Made by a program: the position numbers and the translations under genes. Below, in pieces: positions 10,924 to 19,856 of a stretch of DNA of 64,000 nucleotides (position 1 is its first letter; the number at the start of each line of letters is the position of its first letter). The DNA lies in NCBI GenBank assembly GCA_026417735.1, contig JAOACR010000020.1:148595-212594 (forward strand), written 5' to 3'. This DNA is from Kiritimatiellia bacterium (lineage in GTDB: Bacteria > Verrucomicrobiota > Kiritimatiellia > PWTM01). Below the pieces are notes generated by a model. The model was not told where the DNA came from and did not search any database. It saw only the letters and a list, made by a program, of their open reading frames with translations.

Positions 10924-11811
10924 ATGACCACGACCGGCCTGACCCTCTGCGCATGGCTCGCCGCAGGGACGGTGTTCGCACAGACCACCGGCCGCCTGTT
11001 CCGCGTACACGAGATCGGTTTTGCGGACCCCGACGCGATCGCGGAGGCCGCCCGGGCAGCGCTCTCCGAGGGCAGCCGTCTGGTCGTGGACGCGCCGCGC
11101 CGGCGGTTGCTGGTGTTTGCGACCGAATCCGAACATTCGCAAATTGCCGACCTCGCCCGCGCCGCCGCCGCCCCTCCACCGATGGTGCGCATTGACGTCC
11201 GCCGGCGCGCAGTCGGGCAGACCAGCGAACTCGACGCCGGCGCAGCCGTCGGCGGCACGGTGGTGATCGCTCCAAGCGGCTCCTCAGCCGACATTTCGGT
11301 GCGCCCCCGCGCGGAATGGCGTGCGAGCGACACCTCCGAACATCTCGTGCAGACGCTCACGGTGCTCAGTGGCCGCTCCGCATCGCTCCAGATCGGCGAG
11401 GAGGTTCCCTACCTGGAATGGTTTCAACAGTGCGCGCTCGGCTGGGGCCTCACCGCGGCGGCCGTGCGCTGGCGCGCGGTCGGGGCCTCGCTTTCGATCG
11501 AGCCAACCGTGCTCGGCCAGGGCGAACATCGCCAGATCATGATCCGGTTGGTACCGGAGCTTTCGGGCGTCTCCGAGCACGGCCCGCTCCGCTGGCGGTT
11601 CGAACGTGTCGCGACGGAGCTCATCGTTGCGCCGGGGCAGACCGTCCGATTCGGCGGCACTTCCACTCACGCCGACTTCTACGACCGCTTCCTGGTTGGC
11701 ATCCGGCGCGGTGGCCGTCATCATAAGATTGAGTTCGAGCTGACGCCGACCGTGGTGGACACGCTCCCGCCGGGGGGCGCTGTCGGCGCGCAGGGAGCCA
11801 CGGGACGATGA
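10924..11811 (+). CDS. Short secretin-like protein (type II/III secretion superfamily)
   Basis: A 295-residue exported protein with signal peptide TLCAWLAAGTVFA. Residues about 25-95 resemble a secretin N-domain. The second half follows the order of the secretin core: LTVLSGRSASLQIGEEVPYL, then VGASLSIEPTVLGQGEHR and IRLVPELS, then LIVAPGQTVRFGG. It is far shorter than normal secretins (500-800 residues) and lacks most N-domains. It may be an outer-membrane or periplasmic ring component, or a decayed relative. Its stop overlaps the next ATG (ATGA). Confidence 0.65.
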   Translation: MTTTGLTLCAWLAAGTVFAQTTGRLFRVHEIGFADPDAIAEAARAALSEGSRLVVDAPRRRLLVFATESEHSQIADLARAAAAPPPMVRIDVRRRAVGQTSELDAGAAVGGTVVIAPSGSSADISVRPRAEWRASDTSEHLVQTLTVLSGRSASLQIGEEVPYLEWFQQCALGWGLTAAAVRWRAVGASLSIEPTVLGQGEHRQIMIRLVPELSGVSEHGPLRWRFERVATELIVAPGQTVRFGGTSTHADFYDRFLVGIRRGGRHHKIEFELTPTVVDTLPPGGAVGAQGATGR

Positions 11812-12695
11812 TCCGCGGAATAAGAGCGATCGGTAGCTGTTTTGTCGCGACCGCGATGGCGGCCGCCGCGGGGTCCGCAGCAGGAAACCTGCAGCCGCCG
11901 CTGTGTCCGATCGCGGACGGCGACGTCGAGCCGTGGGCCGCCGGTGGCATCGCGATCTCGCCCACCGAGACCATTGAACATTCGTCCGACTCGTTCGGCC
12001 TGCTCGAAAGCCTTGGGCATATCTCGCTGGGGTACTACCGAACCACCGCCGGCACGCTCGACCTGTCCCTGCGAGGCCGACTGTGGGTGGCGATCAACGG
12101 CGATCACTACGAGGTGCCCCCGGTGTTCGGCCAGCTCGCGGTCCGGTCGCGCTGGGACCTGCGCTTGGAACCCGGATGGACGCTCCGAACAGAGGCATTG
12201 CCAGGTTATTACGCCGCGATCGAACATCTCGAACTCGACGACTTCAACGTGCCACTGGCGTTCTCCGCGATCGCGGCCGCGGATCGCACGCTCGCCGGGC
12301 AGGCGGGCGTCTCGCTCTATCCCGGCTTCGAAAACTGGTTGGATCCGCTGCTTCGTCTGCGGTGGCGGCCGTGGCCTCAGTTCACTGCCGACCTCGGCTA
12401 TCCGGAGACCCGACTGCACTGGCAACCGCTGGCGGAGATCGCGCTGTTCGGCGGCTATCAGTTCAACCGGATCTGGCAGTTTTCCCTGTCCCGGAGCGAC
12501 CCGAAGGGGGAGTTCATGCTTCGCGATCAACGCCTCTATACCGGCGTGGAGGTGGGCGTGGCACGCTGGCTGACGTTCTCCGCCCACCTTGCGTACCTGC
12601 TGAACCGGGAACTCGACTACGAAGCGGGCCTTTTCCAGGACGCGAGAGTGGATGACGGCATCCTATTCGCGGTGGGCGTGTCGGGTGAGTTCTGA
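11808..12695 (+). CDS. Predicted outer-membrane beta-barrel-like protein
   Basis: A 295-residue exported protein with signal peptide (FVATAMAAAAGSAAG). The mature part is made of alternating aromatic/hydrophobic strands (LGYYRTTAGTLDLSLRGRLW, RLRWRPWPQFTADLGYP, EIALFGGYQFNRIWQFSLS) and ends in Phe (VGVSGEF), as outer-membrane barrels do. I do not recognise a named family. It overlaps the secretin-like gene by 4 bases and the next gene by 11, so it is likely made with them. A porin or assembly partner of the neighbouring secretin-like protein is a guess. Confidence 0.6.
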   Translation: MIRGIRAIGSCFVATAMAAAAGSAAGNLQPPLCPIADGDVEPWAAGGIAISPTETIEHSSDSFGLLESLGHISLGYYRTTAGTLDLSLRGRLWVAINGDHYEVPPVFGQLAVRSRWDLRLEPGWTLRTEALPGYYAAIEHLELDDFNVPLAFSAIAAADRTLAGQAGVSLYPGFENWLDPLLRLRWRPWPQFTADLGYPETRLHWQPLAEIALFGGYQFNRIWQFSLSRSDPKGEFMLRDQRLYTGVEVGVARWLTFSAHLAYLLNRELDYEAGLFQDARVDDGILFAVGVSGEF

Positions 12696-13686
12696 CCACC
12701 TGCGCCGACCGAGGCCGGCGTGCGCGCTCCGCGCCACGGCGACGATCCTGAGCGCGGGTCTCGTAACATCCCTGCGTGCAATCGAAATCGAACACGATCC
12801 CCCGGTCGCACCGATCCTGCCGGCGCACGCTGAAGCGGCCACCTGGCTGCTGCGCACGCCTGCGGTGTCGGTCGTGGTCGAGACGCTCACCGCGCGGCTG
12901 ACCGCACTGATCCCCACGGGCGGATCGAACCTGCTGTCAGCCGCGGGCCGGATCTGGCCGGTCCCCGAATCGGCATGGGCGGCACTCCGCGCGCAGCACT
13001 GCTGGCCGGAAACCGTGTTTGACGCTCCGGCCTGGACCGGCCGGGCCTGGCGCACGCGCAGCGGCGCAACGATCTGCCGGTGGACACGTGATTTCGGCCC
13101 ACCAATCAGCGCCCGCGCGACGCGGACGGTTCGCATCAGCCCCTACGCCGCCGCTGTCGAGATGGAAGATCGCTGGCAGCGCACCGCCCCTTCCGCGATC
13201 CCGCTCGGCCCCGCGGTCGTGCTGCGGATCGCCGACCCCGTTCGCCTGCTGCTGCCCGCACCGGCGGAGACGCCACCGGTGCGGCCGATCGCCTTTGATC
13301 CTCCGCCGTCGTTTGCCTGGCTGCAAACCGCAGGAACCTGGGTGTACCGCGTCGATCTCGGCGGTGAACACCGCGTAGAGTCCACCCGCCGGGGCCCCGC
13401 CTGGGCCGCGGCCGAGGTACCTGGCTGGCTCGTGCTGCTGCGTGGCCCCGCCGGCCGTCAGCCCGATGCGTTGCGCCTCCGCGCGCGCGCGTACGCGCAC
13501 CGCGCCTCCCGCACCGCAGAAATCGAGGTGGCCGCGGACGGGTTCCTCGCGCCGCCGGACGCCACGCTCGTCCTCAGAACAACCATTGAATGTTTCCCGC
13601 TCGCTCCACGGATGGACGCCACCGCGCTCGCGACCCGCACGCGGCTGCTCGCCGGAGAAGCGGAGGCGGGCAGCGCACCGCGGTGA
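12685..13686 (+). CDS. Hypothetical exported protein
   Basis: About 333 residues if the GTG at 12685 is used; an in-frame ATG at 12652 would overlap the preceding gene by 44 bases. A moderately hydrophobic N-terminal stretch (ATATILSAGLVTSLRA) suggests export. The rest is Pro-, Arg- and Ala-rich with a probable beta-rich C-terminal half (LRLRARAYAHRASRTAEIEV). I recognise no family. Position between the barrel-like gene and murJ, with overlaps on both sides, suggests a shared envelope role. Confidence 0.55.
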   Translation: MSSDHLRRPRPACALRATATILSAGLVTSLRAIEIEHDPPVAPILPAHAEAATWLLRTPAVSVVVETLTARLTALIPTGGSNLLSAAGRIWPVPESAWAALRAQHCWPETVFDAPAWTGRAWRTRSGATICRWTRDFGPPISARATRTVRISPYAAAVEMEDRWQRTAPSAIPLGPAVVLRIADPVRLLLPAPAETPPVRPIAFDPPPSFAWLQTAGTWVYRVDLGGEHRVESTRRGPAWAAAEVPGWLVLLRGPAGRQPDALRLRARAYAHRASRTAEIEVAADGFLAPPDATLVLRTTIECFPLAPRMDATALATRTRLLAGEAEAGSAPR

Positions 13687-13688
13687 CG

Positions 13689-15287
13689 ATGGACGAGAAA
13701 CGCCTCATCCGTTCCGCCGGTCTGGTCAGCGCGCTCACCTCGATCAGCCGCGTGCTCGGCTTCGTCCGCGACGTGTTGCTGGCGGGCGCGCTGGGCACCT
13801 CCGCGGCGATGTCGGCGTTCGTGATCGCCTACCGCTTGCCCAACCTCTTTCGGGCGCTGTTCGGCGAGGGCGCGCTGTCCGCCGCCTTCATTCCGGTGTT
13901 TGTCGAGAGCCGGCAGCGCGGCGGCGACGCCGAGGCGTGGCGGCTGGCTCGGTCCGTCTTCACGCTGCTGGCGGTGGTGCTGAGCACGCTGGTGGGCCTG
14001 GGCATGCTCATCTCGACGATCGCGCTTTCCCGCCCCGCGCTGGACGAGGCACACCGGCTGACGTGGTCCCTGTTCCGGATCATGGTCCCGTACCTGCTGT
14101 TCATTTGCATGGCCGCGGTTTCGATGGGAGCGCTGAATGCATTCGATCGATTCGCGGTTCCGGCGGCCACCCCGTGGGTGCTCAATCTCGTGGAAATTGC
14201 GACGTTGTTGTGGATCTGCCCCCGGCTGGGGCCACGGCCGGAACAACAGGTGTACGGTGTTGCGTGGAGCGTGGTGGTGGCAGGCGTGCTGCAGTGGGGG
14301 ATTCAGGTGCCACAGCTGCTCCAACTGGGCGCGGATCTGCGGCCCGGCCTCGACCGGCGGGATCCCCGGCTGCTGCGGGTGCTGGCGCTGATGGCACCGG
14401 CAGCGATCGGCCGCGCCGTGTCGCAGTTCAACGTGTTCTTCGCCACGATGCTCGCCGCCGCGATCGGACGTTGGGCCGCCGCTGCGCTCTATTTCAGCGA
14501 GCGCCTGATCTACCTGCCGCAGGGCGTCTTCGCGACCGCGCTGGGCACCGTGCTGCTGCCGCATTTCTCCCGCCACGGTGCCCGGCACGATCTCGACGGC
14601 CTTCGCCGGGCGGTGAGCGACGCGATCCGTCTGATCCTCTTCGGCATGCTGCCCGCCGCCACCGGCTTGTTCGTACTCGCCGAGCCGATCGTTCGAATGA
14701 GCTTCGAGTGGCGGCAGTTCGACGCGCACTCGACCCTTCTCACCGTCCGATGCCTGCGCGTGTACTGTTTCGGGCTGGTGTTCTTCGGCCTCGGCAAAGT
14801 GGTGGTGCCCGCCTTTTACGGTATGCAGGACACCCGCACACCGGTGCGCGTCGGCGTCTTCGCCGTGATGATGAATCTGCTGATGAGCCTCACGTTTCGC
14901 GCCACTTGGCCGGCGGAATGGCGCCACGCGGGGCTAGCCTTCTCGGTGGTCGCGTCCGAGGCGCTGAACGTGCTGGTCCTGGCCGCGATTCTTGAACGGC
15001 GCATCGGAGCTGCGGACTGGCTGGCCATCGGCCGCAGCGTTGCGCGGATCATCGCGGCCTGCGCGGTGCTCGCGGGCGCCGCGGTCGCCGCGAACGCGGC
15101 CGTGTCCGGCCAGCTCGCGCGCGCCGCAGCACCCGCAAAGCTGGCGCAGGTGGGTGGCGTGCTCGCAGCCCTGGCCGCAGGCGCCGGCGCCTATGTCGGG
15201 ATGGCCCGTGCCCTCCGCATGCCCGAATGGCGCGACATGATCGCCGCCTTCCGCAGCCGTCGCGCCACGCCGATCGCGGAAATCTAG
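13689..15287 (+). CDS. murJ: Lipid II flippase MurJ
   Basis: A 532-residue polytopic protein of the MurJ/MviN family, which flips the peptidoglycan precursor lipid II across the inner membrane. Family motifs include SALTSISRVLGFVRDVLLA at the N-terminus, YRLPNLFRALFGEGALSAAF, and YLPQGVFATALGTVLLPHFS. The ATG at 13689 follows the previous stop at once; a GTG at 13683 is an alternative adding two residues. It ends the long + strand envelope run and converges with kdsB only 16 bases away. Confidence 0.93.
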   Translation: MDEKRLIRSAGLVSALTSISRVLGFVRDVLLAGALGTSAAMSAFVIAYRLPNLFRALFGEGALSAAFIPVFVESRQRGGDAEAWRLARSVFTLLAVVLSTLVGLGMLISTIALSRPALDEAHRLTWSLFRIMVPYLLFICMAAVSMGALNAFDRFAVPAATPWVLNLVEIATLLWICPRLGPRPEQQVYGVAWSVVVAGVLQWGIQVPQLLQLGADLRPGLDRRDPRLLRVLALMAPAAIGRAVSQFNVFFATMLAAAIGRWAAAALYFSERLIYLPQGVFATALGTVLLPHFSRHGARHDLDGLRRAVSDAIRLILFGMLPAATGLFVLAEPIVRMSFEWRQFDAHSTLLTVRCLRVYCFGLVFFGLGKVVVPAFYGMQDTRTPVRVGVFAVMMNLLMSLTFRATWPAEWRHAGLAFSVVASEALNVLVLAAILERRIGAADWLAIGRSVARIIAACAVLAGAAVAANAAVSGQLARAAAPAKLAQVGGVLAALAAGAGAYVGMARALRMPEWRDMIAAFRSRRATPIAEI

Positions 15288-15303
15288 CGCCGCCCGCCGC
15301 CGC

Positions 15304-16056
15304 TCACGCCCCTCCCATCGCTCGCAGCGCCGCCTCCGCCCGCGCGACGTCCTCCGGAGTGTCCACACCAACGCCCGCCGCCGCGGCCCTGACCACCCGA
15401 ATCCGGGCTCCGAGATGCAGCGCCCGCAGCTGTTCCAACCGCTCCAGCCGCTCCAGTTGACAGGGCGGCTCCGCGACCAGCCGCTCGAGAAAGTCGCGCC
15501 GGTACGCATACAGCCCGATGTGCCGCCACCACACCGGCGCTGGCTCTGCCGCCGCAACGCCGTCCCGATCGTACGGGATCGGCGCGCGCGAAAAATACAG
15601 TGCCCGACTGTCTTCCGCGAACACCACTTTCACGACGGACGGATTCGTAAGATCGGCGAGGTCCTCAATCGGCGCGGCCGCGGTCGCCATCTCCCACCCC
15701 TCGTGCGCGCCGATCGCGCCGGCCACCGCGTCCACCAGCTGCGGATCCACCAGCGGCTCGTCGCCTTGGATGTTCACCACCACATCCGCGGCACGGTCCC
15801 GCACCGCCTCCGCAATGCGATCGGTACCCGAGGGGTGCGATGGCGACGTCATCACCGCCTCCACCCCGCACTCCATCGCCAGCCGCGCGATCCGCTCATC
15901 ATCCGTCGCGACGAGAATCCCGTTCAGTCGGCGAGCGCACCGCACGCGGTCCAACACACGAGCGAGCAGAGGACGGCCCGCGATCGGATGCAGCGCCTTG
16001 CCCGGAAACCGGCTGGACGCCCATCGCGCAGGGATCACCCCGAGGACCTCCCCCAT
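15304..16056 (-). CDS. kdsB: 3-deoxy-manno-octulosonate cytidylyltransferase (CMP-KDO synthetase)
   Basis: A 250-residue enzyme that activates KDO with CTP for lipopolysaccharide inner-core synthesis in the cytoplasm. Motifs are IPARWASSRFPGKAL at the N-terminus, HPSGTDRIAEA, NIQGDEPLVDP and YFSRAPIPYDRD. It starts 3 bases after the heptose kinase gene, forming an LPS-core pair. It implies a Gram-negative outer membrane with KDO. Confidence 0.93.
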   Translation of the reverse strand: MGEVLGVIPARWASSRFPGKALHPIAGRPLLARVLDRVRCARRLNGILVATDDERIARLAMECGVEAVMTSPSHPSGTDRIAEAVRDRAADVVVNIQGDEPLVDPQLVDAVAGAIGAHEGWEMATAAAPIEDLADLTNPSVVKVVFAEDSRALYFSRAPIPYDRDGVAAAEPAPVWWRHIGLYAYRRDFLERLVAEPPCQLERLERLEQLRALHLGARIRVVRAAAAGVGVDTPEDVARAEAALRAMGGA

Positions 16057-16059
16057 ACC

Positions 16060-17079
16060 TCATCCCTCCGGCGCGCCGCACTCGCGCATGTGCCGGAGCA
16101 ACTCCGCCGGTGTGCAGGTGGCCGTCCCCAGTTTCGCCACCACCACGCCCGCCGCGTAGTTCGCCAGTTCCGCCGCCTCGGCCGGCTGCGCACCCGCCGC
16201 CAGCGCCAGCACGTCCACCGCGATCACCGTGTCGCCCGCGCCGCTGACGTCGTACACTTCGATCGCACGCGTGGGTATGTGCACCGGTCGGCCGGACGCC
16301 AGCAACAGCATGCCCTGCGGTCCGAGCGTCACCAGTAGGTGATCCGGCGCCCAGCGGCGGCGCAGCGCTCTGGCCGCCGCCAGCAGCGGGCGGTCCTCCA
16401 GCGGAACCGCCGCGGCGCCCGGATCGCGCAGCCCCACCGCCGCAAACGCCTCCCGGCGGTTCGGCGTCGCGACCGTGAAGCCGCGCACCCGCAGCTCGCG
16501 ATTTTCTTTGGGGTCCAGCCCCGCCGGAATGCGCCGCGCACCAGCCTCCCGCAGCGCTGCGTCCACCACCGCCTGCACCACGTATCCCTTGCCGTAGTCC
16601 TCCACGATGAGCCCGTCCGCCGCCCGAACACTCCGGCTCACCCTCGCGCACGCTTCCGCAAGGCGTCGCCGATCCCACTCCAGCAGGCGCTCGTGGTCCA
16701 CCCGGCACACCTGCTGGCGCTCCGCCAGCACTCGCGTCTTCACAGTGGTCAGCGTGTCCGACTCCGCGCACACGCCGTCGGTCTCAATGCCCGCCGCCTG
16801 CAGCTGGCGCAATAGCTCCTGCCCCGCCGCGTCCGTGCCCACTCGGCCGCAGAGCACCGCGCGCGCGCCCATCGCACGCAGGTTCGCCGCAACGTTGCTG
16901 GCACCGCCCGGCACCGCTCGCTCCGCCCGCACCCGTACAACCGGCACCGGCGCCTCGGGCGATATACGCTCCACCTCGCCCTCGATGTAGCGGTCCAACA
17001 TCAGATCGCCGACCACCGCGATGCGCAGCCGCGGGAACCTGGCCACCAGTTCCTCCGCCCGCCGAATCGTCAATGCCAT
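16060..17079 (-). CDS. D-glycero-beta-D-manno-heptose-7-phosphate kinase (RfaE domain I type)
   Basis: A 339-residue PfkB-family sugar kinase. The N-terminus has VVGDLMLDRYIEGEVERISP followed by PEAPVPVV and GGASNVAANL, typical of the kinase half of RfaE/HldE. Near the C-terminus VYDVSGAGDTVIAV carries the PfkB catalytic Asp and anion hole. It would phosphorylate heptose-7-phosphate on the way to ADP-heptose for LPS core. The adenylyltransferase half is absent, so that step must be encoded elsewhere. It lies just upstream of kdsB on the same strand. Confidence 0.87.
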   Translation of the reverse strand: MALTIRRAEELVARFPRLRIAVVGDLMLDRYIEGEVERISPEAPVPVVRVRAERAVPGGASNVAANLRAMGARAVLCGRVGTDAAGQELLRQLQAAGIETDGVCAESDTLTTVKTRVLAERQQVCRVDHERLLEWDRRRLAEACARVSRSVRAADGLIVEDYGKGYVVQAVVDAALREAGARRIPAGLDPKENRELRVRGFTVATPNRREAFAAVGLRDPGAAAVPLEDRPLLAAARALRRRWAPDHLLVTLGPQGMLLLASGRPVHIPTRAIEVYDVSGAGDTVIAVDVLALAAGAQPAEAAELANYAAGVVVAKLGTATCTPAELLRHMRECGAPEG

Positions 17080-17107
17080 CGCGCCCGCCCCCCATCCGCG
17101 CCGGCCA

Positions 17108-17962
17108 CTACTGCCGCGCCACCCGCGGCGACCGGACCGGCTGCCGAATCTCGTTCAACACCGCTCGGACCCGCGCAACCGGCACTTCCGCGTCGATCCT
17201 CATCGCCACGCGCCGCTCATCGTCCGACACCCACAACCACACTTTCCCCTTCCGCACAAACAGACCGTTGAACTCCGCCGCCGGCTCATAGCGAATGCAT
17301 CGCACCCGGCCAAACCCGCTCACCGCGATCACTTCCTCCGCGACCGGACGCGGCAGCACCGTGTAGATCTTATTGTCCGCCATCACCCGCCACGCGCGGT
17401 CGTCGCCCAGGCCGATCCGCTCCCGCCGAAACCAGTACAGCAGCGAGGGAATATCACGGATGGTTGGATCAATGGGCAGTTCTTTCTCCCGGCCGCGCAG
17501 CAGCGAGCGCCATTTCGCTACGCCCGCCGCGTAGTCAAACTCCGTCACTTCATCGTAGCGGTTCGCCCCTTCGTTGATCTTCTTCACAAACCGAATCGGC
17601 AGAAAGCTCAACGGGTCCACACGGCTCTCGAGGAAATCGTCCACCGGGTAGATCGCATCCAGCACCGCACTCGACCGCGTCCGCAGCCGCAGCGCAATCT
17701 GCCAACGCCCCCCCTCGTTCACCCACTCGGACCAGGCCACCGCGGTCCCCACCGGCAGCAGCCCCCAGTACAGCCCGTAGCGCAACTGCTCACCCACCGG
17801 AAACCACATCGCCGGCACCTCGGCCGGCGGTGGCTGCGCCGGTGACTCCGGAGGTGTCTCCACCGGCAGTGGCACCTTCGGCGGCCACGCGTGCACATCG
17901 CGCACAACTGCCAGCGCCAGCCCCACCGCCAGACACATGCGCACGCGTCGCTTCACGATCAC
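17108..17962 (-). CDS. DUF3108 family exported protein
   Basis: A 284-residue protein with a signal peptide (MCLAVGLALAVVRDVHA) and a Pro-rich linker before the DUF3108-like domain. Features include FPVGEQLRYGLYWGLLPVGTA at the start of the domain and AEFNGLFVRKGKVWLWVSDD near the end, as in this periplasmic family of unknown function. Its start overlaps the holA stop (ATGA) and it precedes the LPS-core genes by 28 bases. Confidence 0.75.
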   Translation of the reverse strand: MIVKRRVRMCLAVGLALAVVRDVHAWPPKVPLPVETPPESPAQPPPAEVPAMWFPVGEQLRYGLYWGLLPVGTAVAWSEWVNEGGRWQIALRLRTRSSAVLDAIYPVDDFLESRVDPLSFLPIRFVKKINEGANRYDEVTEFDYAAGVAKWRSLLRGREKELPIDPTIRDIPSLLYWFRRERIGLGDDRAWRVMADNKIYTVLPRPVAEEVIAVSGFGRVRCIRYEPAAEFNGLFVRKGKVWLWVSDDERRVAMRIDAEVPVARVRAVLNEIRQPVRSPRVARQ

Positions 17963-19095
17963 CTCCGCGGTGGACGGGAGATCCGCAACACCAGCAGTTC
18001 CAGCAGCAACTCCGGCGACGGAAATCCCCCCACCATCCGCTCTCGCGCCCTCGTCACTGCCTCACCCGCCGACGCGAGCTCCGCCGCGCTGAAGTTCTCC
18101 GCCTGCTCCACCAGACGGCCCAGTCGGAACGAATGCATCTGCCGCGGGTCCCACTCACCGAGCGCCGCCAGCGTCGCGTTCGCCTCCGGCGAGTCGGTCC
18201 ACACCACCGAACGATCCGTCCGGCGCAACCATCCGCGATCCAACGCCATGCGCAAAATGGTCAGCTCGCGCAGCCGCCCCTCAAGCCCGCCGATCAGCTG
18301 GATCGGCTCTGCACGCTGATCCAACAACCGCCGCAGCGCCGCGAACGCCGCCGCCGGCCGTCGGGCCCCCACCCAGTCGGCCAGATCCCAGCCCTCCACT
18401 TCGCGCGTCACCGACGTGATTTCGCGCACGTCCGCTGCCGTCGCGCTGCGCCTCTCGCCGAGGTACAGCGCCAGCTTCTCGATCTCACCGTGAACGATGT
18501 GCCCATCCGCGCCGATCCGATCCAGAAAGAGCTCCACCGCCTCGGGCTCCATGCGGATGCCCTTCTGCGCCGCCACCTCCTCCACCAGGCGCCGAAGCTC
18601 GCGCTCCCGTTCCCAAGCCTTCTCCGAGAGCGCATAGTCGCCCACCTCTCCGCATTCGTGAACCGCCCGAAACAGCGCGCTGCGCCGGTCGATCCCCGAG
18701 CCGGTGATCAACAGACGATGGCCCGCCGGTAAGCCGCCGCGGATGCGCGTGACCAGCTTCTGCAGCCACGGTTGCGCCCCGCCACGCCCCAGCCGCGCCG
18801 ATTGCAGCGCGGAGCCCGCCCGGAACCATACCGCTTTGCCCTCGCCAAACATCGGTGCGGTTTCGAGCGCCAGCAGCACTGCGCGCAGCGCCGAAACAAT
18901 CTGATCCTCCGCATCGCTCTCGAGCGAAACCTCCTCCGCCGCCCAAATTCGCGAATCCGGCGGGCACCATGCCGCCATCCAGCGACGGGCCGCCTGCTCC
19001 ACGCGATATCCGTCGCCAAACAACAACACCACCGAAGGCCCGGCACCGGCTGCGCGGCCATCTCGCCGTCCGCTCACGCTTCGTCTCCCGAACAC
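17959..19095 (-). CDS. holA: DNA polymerase III delta subunit
   Basis: A 378-residue protein with the order of the clamp-loader delta subunit: VVLLFGDGYRVEQAARRW near the N-terminus, GLPAGHRLLITGSGID after about 125 residues, and a C-terminal helical collar (LRRLLDQRAEPIQLIGGLEGR). Delta opens the beta clamp so that the clamp loader can place it on DNA. A GAGGT Shine-Dalgarno-like sequence lies just before the ATG at 19095. It heads the holA-DUF3108-hldA-kdsB run. Confidence 0.82.
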   Translation of the reverse strand: MFGRRSVSGRRDGRAAGAGPSVVLLFGDGYRVEQAARRWMAAWCPPDSRIWAAEEVSLESDAEDQIVSALRAVLLALETAPMFGEGKAVWFRAGSALQSARLGRGGAQPWLQKLVTRIRGGLPAGHRLLITGSGIDRRSALFRAVHECGEVGDYALSEKAWERERELRRLVEEVAAQKGIRMEPEAVELFLDRIGADGHIVHGEIEKLALYLGERRSATAADVREITSVTREVEGWDLADWVGARRPAAAFAALRRLLDQRAEPIQLIGGLEGRLRELTILRMALDRGWLRRTDRSVVWTDSPEANATLAALGEWDPRQMHSFRLGRLVEQAENFSAAELASAGEAVTRARERMVGGFPSPELLLELLVLRISRPPRR

Positions 19096-19181
19096 ATGAC
19101 CTCACATCCTGCCGAAAACGACTTGTGCTCGCCAGCCGCTCACCGTTCCCCTCCGGCCGCCGGAGAACAACGGCTCCGCCG

Positions 19182-19856
19182 TCATCGCCGCCTCTTGCCG
19201 CCCGTTTCCCCCCGCTCCTGCCAGCGGCGGCCGCCCGCTGCCCACGCGCCGCGCCCCGAGCGCCGCGCTTCCGCCTCCAGCTCGTCCAGCCGGCGCCAAT
19301 GCACCGCCTCCGATGTGCCGTCCGGCAGGTCCACTCCCCGCCCGTACGCACGAGCCCACCCCGCCGCGATCAGTTCCTCGTGCAACCAGCGCTCAGCGCG
19401 CACGATCAGCGCAAATCGGCGCCCCAACTCTTCACGGCCGCCCGCCGGCTCCTCCCGCGTCCACACCGTCACCGGCCCCTCGCGCAACCACCCGGCCGTG
19501 AACTCCGCCGCGCTCGCCCCAAGCTCGGGAATGCGCGCCGCGGAGATGCCGAAGCGCCGGGCCTGTTCGCGAACCCGCTCGGGAAATTTTCGATCGGTCT
19601 CTGGCGCGTCGGCGAAATACAGCCGGTACATCACCGACGTGCCGCCGTGGCTCAGCACGAAACTATCTCCGTCGGCGTAGCGTCGCTCCTCCAACCGAGC
19701 GCCGTCCACGCGCTGCCAGGGGCCGACCTGCGGCGCGGACGGCTCCGACGCGCCCGCCATCCACGCCAGCACCACCCACCCGCACGTTCGCGACGCGACC
19801 GCGGCCCCACGCACGACGCCACTGTTCGAGACACGGTTCACCGCCTCAGCCCTCAC
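19182..19856 (-). CDS. Secreted thermonuclease-like (SNase) protein
   Basis: A 224-residue protein with an N-terminal hydrophobic segment (GWVVLAWMAGASEP) and an OB-fold SNase domain. The core motifs are ADGDSFVLSHGG, YRLYFADAPETD, and ELGRRFALI with GWARAYGRG, matching the Arg/Asp/Glu-Arg catalytic region of staphylococcal-type nucleases. The C-terminus is basic. It overlaps the 3' end of the PHP-like gene by 11 bases. A role in extracellular or periplasmic nucleic-acid cleavage is inferred from the family. Confidence 0.75.
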   Translation of the reverse strand: MRAEAVNRVSNSGVVRGAAVASRTCGWVVLAWMAGASEPSAPQVGPWQRVDGARLEERRYADGDSFVLSHGGTSVMYRLYFADAPETDRKFPERVREQARRFGISAARIPELGASAAEFTAGWLREGPVTVWTREEPAGGREELGRRFALIVRAERWLHEELIAAGWARAYGRGVDLPDGTSEAVHWRRLDELEAEARRSGRGAWAAGGRRWQERGETGGKRRR

